Assembly (NCBI RefSeq): GCF_000003815.2
Contig: NC_049992.1
Coordinates: 10,404,755-10,468,754 of the forward strand
DNA from: Branchiostoma floridae
Lineage: Eukaryota; Chordata; Leptocardii; Amphioxiformes; Branchiostomatidae
DNA: 64,000 bases
Reading direction: 5' to 3'
Of the stretch, positions 45,966 through 59,430 are shown in pieces. Made by a program: the position numbers and the translations under genes. Below the pieces are notes generated by a model that ran no database searches, had not been told where the DNA came from, and was given only the letters and a program-made list of their open reading frames with translations. Position 1 is the first letter of the stretch, and each line of letters begins with the position of its first letter.

Positions 45966-48558
45966 ATGGTACACGGAATAAGATACAGAATCGCGGGGAT
46001 TGTGATCGGTTTCTGCGCCTTGGTGTTTGCTGTAGTGTCTATAGCGTCCACTAGCTGGCTGACCTATGACGGGTACTGGGAGGACGGGCTGTTCAGACGC
46101 TGTTGGTGGGACTGGACGCTAGGATGCAAACAGATCGGACCAGAAGGTAACTGTACCATATACTCGGATATTTGATAATAGCTAAAGCAGGGGTATTTTG
46201 GACCTGTAATATGATATCTATTGCCCATCCCTTACCTTCGCTGCCCCTTCGACACGGTCTGGTTATCCCGTCGTTTGAATTGTTGCGCGACGAAGTCCGA
46301 CATTACTTCACAGGTGGGTGGGTGGGGGCTGCCTCTCTCTTCGACCGTTTCAACTCAAGTGTCGGTTAAGTCCGAAGACTTATATGAATGGAATAACAAA
46401 TTATAAATGGTAAAAGGAAACCAAACTTGTAAAAACACTTTATTAAACTGAGCATGCAATATGGACAACCGTCTCAGCATGATTTAAAGAAGTATTTTTC
46501 TTCACCATAACGATTCAAATTTTGGTGCAAGTAGTTTTATATGTGTACAGCGGAGGTATTTTTGCTGAGAAATATGAATATATTTTACTTGTTTGGAACT
46601 CGGATTTTCACGACATATCACTCCCAGTCATACACCGTGATTATTCAGTCCTGAACTCTGGTTCACAGTGATTGTGAGTCTGTGTTTTCGGAGTTACTAA
46701 CGTTAATACTTTGAATTCACTACTGCGCTCACAACATGGTCCTGCAGTTGTAGAACGTTCCTATTTTCATTATCATAGTCTTAACCTAAATTCTAGGGCG
46801 CTCTCTAAGGGGTGGGGATGTGGTATGTTTAACTCGAATTGATTATAATGGTTTTCTCGTCATATGGAGTCTAACTTGTATTCCACACCGTTCCCAGCTG
46901 TAATGGACACTGTTGTTGTGTTTCTGGTAAGATTTTGTGTAAACACCAAAATGGCGGCTGTAATTCCTTTCTGGGTCGGTGACCACGGGGATTTGTCTAT
47001 GATTACCTCATTAGCTACGGCGGAAGACCCAAGGACTTTTCTTATTTCTTCACCAGGGCTATAGGGTCATAGATCTGTGCATTAAGTGCATGTTTATAGT
47101 AGCGGATCGGCACAGTGGCGGCCATTGGCCATAGCAAACGGAAACGTTTGGCTTTTGGTAAAACATGGGATGAAATAACCCTTTAACTCACTTCAAACTT
47201 ATAGAAATTGCTAAACTTTCTTTCCAACACTGAAATTAATATACATGTGTAGCCCCTAACACTGAAATTGATATAGCCCCTATGTTAATTTCAGTGTTGG
47301 AAATTTTTTTTAGCAATTTCTATGATGTATTCTACCAACACAGATGAACTTTCATGCTCACTTCAAAGTTGTTGTTTTTTTACAAAGTTTTCCCCTTCCC
47401 TCTGTAAAGTTTTATTTCGAAGCCCTAAAAAGCTTTTACTGTCTCCTATAATACAGTTGATCTATGAAAGTTTGATTTTTATCCTATAAAGATGCAATTG
47501 ATAAAATGGTTGTTGCAACCTTTTTTTTTTCGAAATACGCTCTAGATTTACTGTGATTTTTCAGCCATACATATTCCCCTTTATGATCACGAGATGTTAC
47601 TTTGTTTTATGATAACGGAATGTTCATGCCTCACCACACAGACCCCGCAGACGGCCGTATGTGGTTCCACGGTGTCCGGTTCTGCGCCTTGTTTGGTCTC
47701 TTCCTGGTGTTCGCTTCGTTCATCATGGCGGTGGTGGGCCTGGCCAAGAACGGCACGGCCGCCGACAAGCCGCTGGTGTCGGGTATCGTCATGATCATAG
47801 CCGGTAAGTATCACATTATCACATTATAGTTGGGCGTTATTGGTATGCATGCTCACAGTCAACATTAACATTAAGAAACCACTTGTGTTAGAATCCCTAC
47901 ATACTTAAAAAAAAATAGTATAAGAGAAATACCAATAGCATCATTTTTGAAGCCTAAGAAATATTACTTGCTGCTTTTCCATGTCTTTTGAAAGAGTTAA
48001 AAGAGCTTATTCTTCCACAACATCATTTTTATTACGTTTCTGAGTTCCTGACATAGTTGACGTTGAATGTACTAGTCTAGTATGTCGGATTTCCTAGATT
48101 TGCATATGCTTTTCCATATATTAAGGTTGATTTATCTTTGGGAATCCTCATATGCATATAGTTATTCTTTGTTCCTTTAGGACAGAAGAGGAAAATGTGG
48201 CACTGCACTCAAGTTAGTAATTTATTGCAACAGTGCCACATACAAAGTACAGACAGAAGGTTCTTTATTACCTTCCCGACAAAAATGGTTCTAGTTAAAA
48301 CTTAAAACACTGCGAGCGTTGTCTAACAATGATGCCCCCCCCCCCCCCTCCCCTCCAGCTATCCTGCTGCTGTGCGGTGTGATCGTGTACACAGCCTACA
48401 CAGGAGACCCCGTGGTGGGGAACATCACGCACTACGGCTGGTCCTTCATCCTGGAGTGGATCGCCTCCGGGCTGGCCTTCATCTCCGGCGGGCTGCTCAT
48501 CAGCGCCTGGGACTCAGGCTACTACTCCTACCCCACGGACAAGACCATCTTGACTTAG
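45966..48558 (+). CDS. PMP22/EMP/claudin-family four-transmembrane protein
   Basis: Three exons, 45966-46146, 47642-47803 and 48359-48558, with GT/AG borders and matching phases, encode 180 aa. Four hydrophobic segments are clear: about 8-30 (IAGIVIGFCALVFAVVSIAS), 68-92 (FCALFGLFLVFASFIMAVVG), 101-128 (exon 2/3 join, VSGIVMIIA-AILLLCGVIV) and 140-162 (FILEWIASGLAFISGGLLI). The first extracellular loop carries the family signature as W...GLF-x2-C...C (SWLTYDGYWEDGLFRRCWWD then WTLGC). The loop is short, nearer PMP22/EMP/LIM2 or TMEM182-like members than classical claudins; orthology is unresolved. Such proteins sit in the plasma membrane at junctions or adhesion sites. An N-glycosylation site (NIT) lies in loop 2. 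The stop codon TAG overlaps a MITE end. Confidence 0.85.
47201..47323. repeat. Hairpin element in PMP22-like intron 1
   Basis: Left arm ATAGAAATTGCTAAA and CCAACACTGAAATTAATATA, right arm TTAATTTCAGTGTTGG and TTTAGCAATTTCTAT. A third ACACTGAAATTGATATA lies in the loop. CTCACTTCAAA occurs just outside the left arm and again about 25 bp beyond the right arm. Confidence 0.75.
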
Positions 48559-48895
48559 GCTTAGGTCACATTTCCAAACCGGGGCCCGGCCGGGATGTTT
48601 TAAGAAACGAATGATTAAACCGTATACCTAGAAATCTACACAAACCATGCCCATGAATCTTGTTTTGACATTTTGTGTATTTTGATGTCTTTTATATAAC
48701 CCTTTTCGTTCCCGAAAGCTGCCCGGCCGGGCTGTTTGTGAAAACGAAAAATAGAAATGTATACGTAGAAATGTACACAAATAATGCACATGACTATTCT
48801 TGTTACGTCTTGTATAGTTTGATGTCTTCTAAATCATACTTTTCGTTCCCGAAAGCTGCCCGGCCGGGCCCCGGTTTGGAAGGGACCCGTAGGCC
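48558..48895. mobile_element. GC-rich-ended MITE with TTA duplication at the stop codon
   Basis: Left end GGCTTAGGTCACATTTCCAA then ACCGGGGCCCGGCCGGG; right end CCCGGCCGGGCCCCGGTTTG to GTAGGCC. TTA flanks both sides (48555-48557, 48896-48898), a 3-bp duplication as in PIF/Harbinger elements. The inner CTTTTCGTTCCCGAAAGCTG blocks occur twice. Related to 36197-36801. It forms the start of the gene's 3' UTR. Confidence 0.85.
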
Positions 48896-48898
48896 TTA

Positions 48899-51800
48899 GA
48901 GAGGACTTACAATGTCACACGTACAAGAGATGTTGGTGGCACTGAGTATATTTTTCGGGCAAGATTAACTGATGTATGTAAACATGTAACGGATGGATTA
49001 TGTGCAAATCGACGCAGTGCGAATCAATGAATTGTATATTTTATGAATGAATTAATTCGAAATAGTTTAGAAATCTGGCTTAAAAGCGTATACGTACACG
49101 TGGCAAGAAATATACATTAGACTCTTCATTAGCCGTATAATTGATATACGAGATACATTTAGCATGTACAATATCACTTCTTTTAGCTGGCGTAGTATGT
49201 TTGGTTTACGAATGTTGGCGTAAGGGTGTTTGGTGTAGGCATTTTCTCTTGTTTGTAAACTGATCTCTCCTTAGGTTAGTGTTCTCTTTTGTACCTACGT
49301 CGTTTTTTGATAGAAAATATAGACGAAGTACTATAGTATTTACATTTACATTAACTATATAATGTCCTTAAAATACAACCTTAAAGAGATTTTATATGTC
49401 AGCGATTACTGTACAAAATACTTTGGTAAGATTTTTAAGGTTGGCTATGCATATGCCTGTATTTTCAACCGAAGAAATGCACCGACTGCACTCTATAAGT
49501 ATTGTATACTCTATCTTATCAAATCATTGAAAAGTTAAGCTTTCTACAAAAAACGTCCATAATCATGTTTGTATATCTCAATTAAACGGACAAGACGAGG
49601 TCTATATATAGTCATGTTTGATTGGAATTCGGTCAACCTCTATTGATTAAGGGAGAAAATATAACATAGAAGACCAGGTCTTTTATTGCATTTCGCAGTA
49701 CATAAAGGCCGTGAGGTAAATTCTGTGCAAGACAAATTGATTTTATTCGTGTCTTTTACTGGAGAAAATGATGTTGCTGCCTTCTTAAAGTCGCTAGAGG
49801 CCGTACGAAACCCATCCTGCTTACCGTTATTGGTATAATGACCGAGAAAAGGACGAAGCTGTGAAAGATGTACCTGTAATAGATACTGCAGTAAGGAGAC
49901 GGGTTGGTGAAGTTTGGCCTGCTGCGAGGACCAATGAAATGACCACTGCTGAAACTGTGAAGTTTAGGCATATGAAAAATATAATATTCTTGGCAACAGA
50001 ACAAAAACAGGCAAAATTTAAAGTTAGAAGCGAATACTAATTAGTATTACACTGATGCTACTTTCTGGCCTTTGTTCCAGCCTCCATGTTATCAACTTAA
50101 GTATATTTTCTCATAAATTAGCCATAAAGATCATTAAATTTGCAGTCCGCCAAAACTTCGCCGTTATATCCTGATTGGCTAACAGTCAGTCTGAAGCTAT
50201 TCTCATGACGGAATCATGACCGAGTGGTTTACTCCGCGCAAACACACATGAGTGATGCAGAATGAGTGAACTATATTAAGTCGTGAGGGGAGGGGAGGGC
50301 TGGGAAAATTCTTGGGATCGTCTTCGGTAGGATTTTGAAAAATTAAGTCAGGAAGGAGGGGCAGCTACTTCGCACCCCACTGCAAAGTGTAAAAATAGCC
50401 ACTCACTCAAGTGTATAGAATTTACGAAGGAAGAAATTTCCCAAAATAGAGATGTTCCATGTTGTGTTTGTAGAATTTCGTATCTGCGTCTTTTTCATCT
50501 AATTTTCATGACTTGGGCATTGAAATCATTATATTATAGACCACGATATAGTCTTTTGGCCCCCTGGCACAGCCATTCACCTTCCGAGTTTTCGAGTTAG
50601 ATTTTGACGTCGGTTCTTTGTTATGTCGCCGGTACTTCCATTGACATGTGTAGGTTTAGGCCTGTGTTGTAAGGTGTGCATGTAGTCCATTACTATGATG
50701 AGTGCACCGTACCACAAGTGTTTTGACTGTGGCCTTTCTCCTCACTAACTACCCTTTCTATACTCCATCATGTTGACGTTGAACCAACTTTTAGGCACTT
50801 GTAGATTTCCAAGAACAACGAAATGTAGGGACCTTAAACTCGATACCTTGAAATAACTGATACACTTTCTGCCAACGGCACTTCTATCTATTGAATTTCT
50901 TGTGGTTTTAAAAGTATAAAAGAACTGTTTCTTCCAGATCTCTTCAGTGTCACTGACGAAGGATAGTGGATTTTATCCGAAACGTCTGACCGTTTCCAAA
51001 ACCATATCCAGTTGCTTGAGTAACTACTTTTTGGTGTATCTTATTACCTGGATGTCTAACCTACATCGACGTTTCTCGTGGTTTTATTTCCACCAGTGCA
51101 TAAAAGTACGACAGGGTTTCGATTTTTTTAAATCCCGGATTGGGATTTTATTTCTAAATCAACAGGAACAATAAAAAAGGCAGAGCTGTAGTACTAGTAT
51201 ACTCGTGCTGCGTATGTGGCTCTTTGCTGTAGCCATTTGGTGTTAGTTGAATGGCTTGGTACGTAAACAACAAGTCTCACACCACCGAGTGCCCCCTCCC
51301 ATTACACCGAGGAGTGTGTTCTTCACAGCTCTATGTTGGATCGGAAAAGACTGAGGCGTGTATGTGTAGGAAATTTCAAGAACTCAAAAGTCATCATTCA
51401 TCAACAAGAATTCTCGTTTAAGATTGTCCTGAGAAACGAATTGACGAGTTAGTTCTTATTGCATATCACATTCCATAGTAAATTGATGCTGAGAGTCGAG
51501 TAGGAGTCGTGAAAAAAAGCTACGTTTACAACATAGTTCTGCTGCAAAATAAAGACCTACGAGTTCCAATTTAATCGAATCAAAACCAGACATCTCCTTC
51601 TATCCCCATATCGCGATCAACTTAAAACGAAATATATAGTCACTGTACTTTGGTACATCGCCGTTTTCCTCCTGTCCGTAATACGAGTAGGAAACGAACT
51701 AAACGAACAACATAAAACGATGCAAATCTGCTGCAAATTCCGTGTTTTCTCAGTTTGACCCTGGTAGTGACGTTCAGTCAACATGCCTCCGTCAGCCGAG

Positions 51801-52058
51801 CTAAATCGGCAGTGATGAGGAATGTTGTGTGTACACTGCCGCGAAGGAAACCCCGGTTTGGCCCGCTGTTTGCCGAGTGCTTGTCGCGAACCCGAGTTTG
51901 GCCTAGTCCTACCATTGGACAGTCTTACCGTCACAAGAATTTAGCACGCGAGTTACAAGGAGACAAATCAGGTCGCCATAAGTGTTTTGAAGAAGGGACC
52001 ATTCCAAATACGGGCGCCACTTCCCAGAACGCAGTCTCAAGCATGTCAGGTATCGGTG
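48899..52058. other. Intergenic region between PMP22-like gene and actin
   Basis: No exon is visible. Around 50935-51080 the plus strand has an 'ACGAAGGATAGTGGATTTTATCCGAAACGTC'-like block (only its core GAAACGTC recurs elsewhere), which resembles common retroelement tails but cannot be classified. The last few hundred bases should hold the actin promoter; CCAAATACGG at 52004-52013 is one base off a CArG box. Confidence 0.45.
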
Positions 52059-52066
52059 TATATAAA
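52059..52066 (+). promoter_or_regulatory. Actin TATA box
   Basis: TATATAAA lies 99 bp before the actin ATG, so transcription would start near 52090 (around CCAGTTAGTCCTG), leaving an unspliced leader of about 70 nt. A CArG-like CCAAATACGG at 52004-52013, one mismatch from the SRF consensus, is about 55 bp upstream. Confidence 0.75.
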
Positions 52067-52148
52067 CCGGACCAGTTAGTCCTGTTCTTCACTGCAGTCC
52101 AAGATTTGACAGGTTCTTCTCCCAGTTCCAGTGGTGCTACCAGTCTAA

Positions 52149-53472
<1,324 letters not shown>

Positions 53473-53952
53473 ATATTTTGTTTGTCTTTTCCCTTTGTCA
53501 GAATCTGTGCCAAATCTGCGCTATACTTGTTCGAACGCAACGCCACCCTTGCAGAGAGATGGCTTGCCTTACGCTGCAAGTTACGGACTCACAGAGACAG
53601 TGAACTGTATGTTGATAGCTCGATGCTACTAATGTAAGAAAGTTGGTTAATGACAGAAAGCAGGTTGAGCCTACAAGACGGAAATGTAATCTAGCTTGAC
53701 GATGTATGGATTCAGAGATAGTTTGAAAGGGACACACATATAGTGGAATGGAATCTGTGATGCAGTCTCTAAGAATGTGAAGTACGTTTGTGACGATCGA
53801 GAAAAGGGGGCGATTCGGCCACAGGGAAAACATGTACTTGAAGTTATGTCTTGACTCTTGTATGTTTGTTCTCTATGTTCTCTAAACAGCTGATTATTAA
53901 AATGTTTGTCGCTTACGTTACGTTGTTGTGGTCAATCCTGAATATGATCGTA

Positions 53953-53958
53953 AATAAA
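53953..53958 (+). other. Actin polyadenylation signal
   Basis: AATAAA about 480 bp after the actin stop codon in an AT-rich stretch. It is the best-placed canonical signal downstream of the gene; the real cleavage site is not visible. Confidence 0.6.
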
Positions 53959-56458
53959 ATATAGATTAGCTGTTTTCATAATTGTGACTTGGTTCGAAGC
54001 CCCCGCACAGCCCAAATCGAACAACTACACACGTCTTTAGCAGGTGTAAATGAAAAGGATAGGAAGGTGAGAATTAGCCATTCCGCCTTCCACGATTTGT
54101 CCTCGAGATCATCACTGCCGGGACCAGAACAAGTGATGAGCGCCACCCTGTGGTTAGCACAATATAGCCACCGACTGCTGCAACAACCTGTTGGAAGATG
54201 ATTTAATTCCTGACCTAATAGATGTTTTACCTTAATTGTGTTATAGGACCACGTTTCAGACCTTGTGCCCCCGTGATGATGTAACTCTCTATAAGATTCT
54301 CTATCCAACCATTTGATAAACACTCAACGTTCTCAACCAATACACACTCGTTATCATCCTGATTGCACTAAGCAGTCTGTGTTACCCGTATTATCACTAT
54401 GGTCTGTAATATTCTGTCCCATGGGTGTAGTGTGGTATGACTGTGCATTAAGGAGTCCTGATATGGTCACCATTCGTGTAGCATTGCGATTAATAATAGT
54501 TATATAATGCTTATGTGTGTCAAAGAAATACTGCAAATTATGTACCATGTAGTTTGATAATCTCAGATTATTAAGTTTTCATAACGCCACACCCACTTCT
54601 AGATCTGTACTGACAGCAGCGCACTTTATTTACACAGAGCACAGAGATCTGTCACAGCTGGCATGAACTTCCTCTTAGGTACCTAATCACGAAAAATATA
54701 TACATATAGCATCACGTCGTATTTGCAATGTCTTTCTCACGAAAATAGGATTATGAGATGTTATCAACTCGGGGTGGTCCATTGTGAAGGAGGGGTGTTT
54801 TACTGGTTGAAGTGACAGCAAACGCAAACACATGCACGAAGATTTCCATTCTCTCCCCCCCTTCTCTTCTCTATCTCTGCCTTCCTAGTACACTTAAAAT
54901 TCAAAGAGTCACGAAAACTAGTTCACGTCTATAGGCCTCTTACTATAGTGATGTAAACACGTCATATCTGATTCCACAGTTTGTGATAGTACCGTGGTTG
55001 CGTAACAGCCTGGTGGCCCCCATCTTGAAAGGAAGGAGAGGGACGATTGGTTGTCAACATGTGGTATCCCATAGCAACAGATGATAGACAGTATTAGACA
55101 CATAAGTGGATGATGTTGTATAAATCCAATGAACATCGATAAGCTGTTGTTGAGATCTGAAGAGTGACAACAGGCGGATACACGTGCATGTACGAGGTAA
55201 CACTGTGTTTTTGTAACATTCGACGCGTAAGACAGCATTCGGGCTTCAGGCATCGACACTGTGAGCTAGGAGAAACGGTGTATCAAGGTTCGTAGTTTTG
55301 ATAATTCGTATCATTGTGTGATGAAATTATATTGTTCTAGTGTATTCTGCAAAAGTTGGAAAGCCTAACTACTAGTTTGTACATCATGAATCATTTCGGA
55401 ACTATTTCGATTAACCTTTCTTCCATCCCAAGATTGATATACCTAATCACCAATCTTGTTCATACGAGATTGTTTTCTTGAATAGGAAATTACGCAACGT
55501 GTTTTTCTGGTACATAAAGATGTAAGTATCTGTGATGAGTTATCTGTCTACTACGCCTCATTCATCCCCACAGAGGATGGCACAATATTCTGCGAAAATA
55601 TATATTTATCATAATGCCTCAATATTCTGCGAAATATGCTTAATCATGGCGAATTAGCTATTTTGATGGTATGTTTTACCGGCATTTGTGTAGACGTAAT
55701 CATACTGTTTAATTGATGGACATTCGCTGATCGATCTGTAAACCTTTGGGGACTCAACGTCGCATACTAAGATGAAAGTGGGTGTATGAGACCGTTTATA
55801 AGGTCCTATCTGAATACCTTGGTAATAATTGACCTATTGATAGCCACATGCTGTATAGAGTCAATTCCACCGTACCAAGAAGGTGTTTCTTGCCTTCTGC
55901 TCTAAAATTTTGGAAATCTAACTGTGATAAGTAACAGTTAATAATTATTTACAGCATCCTTGTGATGTTTTTAATATTTTCTACTGTATCCATTCATGTG
56001 CGAAACATTATTTCTGTTGGCTTCGAAACTGTTCCAACATAGACTAATCTTGTGTTGTAGACTCTATCATGTACGAAAATTGATACAATATCGTGTAACT
56101 TTGCAAGTGGGCTGCATAGGAGGAAGGCAATACACACATCCCTGCCAAGTGCAGGAAATGTCTACCAGCTTCTCACAAAAGAGCCATTAGTGTTTAATCT
56201 AAAAATATAAGACCCAAACAAAAGATCCAGCTTAGCAGCTTAATTTTATTGGGGCAATAATTTTTATGGAAGGAAAAATTGTTTGAACAACTTAGAACTA
56301 TAGTGACTGAAATATTCTTTTACTTAAAATAGTTCAAACTTATTTCAAATATCAAAATTCTAAAACCCTCTCGGTGACTCGCTATGGACTCTAAGGTGTC
56401 TCTCTTTTCCCAACATTTATGATGCACCTGCAATATGTTTGCGATACAGAACTTGTAC

Positions 56459-56760
56459 GTGCTGTGCACCAGTACGTGTTGTGCACCAGTACGTGTTGTG
56501 CACCATTTCGTGTTGTGCACAGTATGCAATGGTCGTGCAACGTTATTATGCCACACTGACTTAATTCTATCAAGGACGTTATGATATAACGTCCTTGATT
56601 CTGTTGTGCACCAGTACGTGTTGTGCACCAGTACGTGTTGTGCACCAGTACGTGTTGTGCACCATTTCGTGTTGTGCACAGTATGCAATGGTCGTGCAAC
56701 GTTATTATGCCACACTGACTTAATTCTATCAAGGACGTTATGATATAACGTCCTTGATTC
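56459..56760. repeat. Higher-order minisatellite with hairpin modules
   Basis: Two large units 159 bp apart (marker ACCATTTCGTGTTGTGC at 56502 and 56661). Each has two or three 17-bp subunits (GTGCACCAGTACGTGTT), a shared CACAGTATGCAATGGTCGTG stretch, and ends in a perfect hairpin: arms ATCAAGGACGTTAT / ATAACGTCCTTGAT around a GAT loop. Because 159 is a multiple of three, two minus-strand frames stay open through it, but they are repeat artefacts. Confidence 0.92.
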
Positions 56761-59047
56761 TATGGCTAACAATAAGCCAATAAACATCAGCGCGCGTATT
56801 GATTTTCGCCTGTCACCCCGCAATGAAACAACATTATTAAAATGGCGACGGCAGTCGACTAGTCTTACTATAGGTAAACTTAAGATCAGACAATGAATGG
56901 ACTAGATGTTTAGTCCTGTGGTTTAGCAGTATTCTTTGCTAGATTCTTCTTTCTTTCGCCCTCGCGCATTAGGTTTTGGGTCTCCAGAGCGTGTCATTCA
57001 TAAAATTAGGTCAGTATGGCTAAAGTGACAGAACAATTTGCGCCGAACATGCGCCAACATGAGCGTCCTTCTGGGTAATAAGGATAAAATGAAAGATACA
57101 AAACATGAAATGACTCTTACCATCACATTTTCATTTTTAAACCGCTGATGATTGTGTGGTTCAATAATGTTGCCAGATCTTTCCCCTGAATATCGTACAG
57201 TGCCATAGGATTGAACTCACTATAAAAAGAAATGGCAGGAAAGGCTACTTTCTACATTGTGTTTAAGTCACGTAATATCCTTTAAATAATTTCACGTTCG
57301 CCGCGGAATAGTCCTATACACGTATACGTAAGCAGCCACAAGATTACCTAACTTTTACCACAGGTGAACGTTATGCAAGGCTGGGCGGGCCCAGATGTAC
57401 TCAAGCCCTTTGATTTTATATAACTAACCACTAGACCGTGGATACGAAACCTGTCCGTTACGTCGGATGATACGTTTGGCACAGATTATATATCAACAGT
57501 GCTAGACTGAAATGCCATTTCAGTGAAGCTAAGAATAAAAGTCACTATATCATGATATCATTGATCATCCTTTCTTAGGTACTTTAAGATTTGCTAGAAA
57601 CCATTTTACTGATCGGTACAAGAGGTTAACATTTTCGGTACCCTTAATTTTTACATCCACAACGCTATCGAGATATCTTTATCACAATAACTTTTTTTTT
57701 GGATATTGAGATTTGGGCCCAGGTAATCTTAAATGGATTAATCCAAATCAGGAATAATTACACAGCTTTACTATCGGGTCTGTTATGTAAGTTTTGCGGC
57801 CCAGTCCAAGTAAACCCTGCACTGGTAGAAGATCATTGTTTATGTGTATCATATATGTGTACAAAAAGTTTGTTCAAACGTGTACTTGGGAGTTCATTGT
57901 CATTTCTGTTGAAAGCCGAGGTTATAAAAAGGTTTAAAGGCGCCACGATTTCCGACCTTTGCATAAAAGGCAGCGTCTCAGTGACGCATTTCATAACCTT
58001 GTAAACGCAGGTTAAATCGAAAGTAGTTTCCTAGTATGAAAGTAAGGAATAGCTTTTATGTAAGTTTCCCAAGGGAATTGGCGTTAATCGATGAAAGAGC
58101 CAGAGGTAGAACACATCAGACACATGATGACAGGTAAAAATGTTGAAAATTCCAATCTGATCAAATACAGTTCACCCATGTTAATTTATTTCGTGAGTAG
58201 AATTTTATGTTTCAAGCGTAGTAATATTTGAGACAATCCCCATGTCTGAACGTTAGATAGCCGACACCTTTATTCAAACGACGCGTGAGTAGAATCAAAT
58301 CTTTATCCTTAGCTGAAGCATCCTGAGTTATACATGTATATATGTATATATATGTATCACACAAATCTCATAGAACCTTCTACTCACTTTCTACAGGTCA
58401 ACATTTTGCCTCTGGGTGGGTAGAGAGCATAATTGTCAACTCGAAAGTAGTTCACGCGGAATATAAAGGATTACATGAACATGTAGTCGGAGCTCAAATC
58501 TCATTACATCTTATCTACCGTGTATTATATTTTCTGATGAAGCAGTCCCGATACGAATCCGATTACGGTGCTAGGTGTTATTAGTTTTACGTTACCAAAG
58601 GTACCAACCCAAACGCTTTTCTGATTACATAGCAGTGTTTAGGCCCTAAAGGGTTTGGGCCGACAAGGATAAAGTCATGGAAAACTGAACCCTGAAATGC
58701 TACCTTACCAGTAATACCAGGCCGTTTAAACCGATTAATATGTGGCTCTTGATATCAAGAGGGCTTCAGCGTACGTCATAGCTACCAAAGGAGAATAACC
58801 TTAATATCTATTCATCATTTAAGTGTTACTGGAAGGAAAATGCATTGTTTTAAGGTTTCCCTCAAACTATGTACCATAATAGTGCGTTGATACGTTTTGG
58901 CGTATCATGTTTAATTTACCATGGAGGAACAAATCGCAAATCCGAGCTTGGAATGATAGTTCAAAGTACAATCTCTGCTTTGAAAGACTAAGATGGTTAC
59001 GTATAAGCCGGAAACCACTATGACAAAATGAAGTCTTCAGTCACAAT

Positions 59048-59430
59048 CCTCTGATCTTGCTCCCATGGAAACCATATAAAATCCTCCATATACTCTCTTT
59101 CTCTCTTGGTTTTCTTTCTTAAAGTTTGAATTAGTGTCATACCTGTTTGTTCTCTGATGTTATACTCCCATCTTCTCTGTTACCTACCTCTTTTTCTTCT
59201 TCCATGGATGGTTGAATGATTGAATCTGTACATGTGAACAACCCTCTGATCTTGCTCCCATGTAAACCATGCACAGTCCTGCACATACTACTCTCTCTCT
59301 TTCTTAGTTTTCTTTCTTTAAGTTTTAATTAGTGTCATGTTTCTTCTATGATATTATACTCCCATCTTCTCTGTTGCCTACCTCTTTCTCTTCTTCCATT
59401 GGTGGTTGAAAGATTGAATATGACCGATGT
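59048..59430. repeat. 195-bp pyrimidine-rich tandem duplication
   Basis: Two units start CCTCTGATCTTGCTCCCATG (59048 and 59243), and share TTAGTGTCAT, TTATACTCCCATCTTCTCTG and CTTCTTCCAT blocks. Unit 2 has small indels. No coding content. Confidence 0.85.

Noticed and set aside
56320-56823. 167-codon minus-strand frame with a repeated protein pattern
   Set aside because: Two frames are open through the same minisatellite because the unit is 159 bp; this is a repeat artefact.
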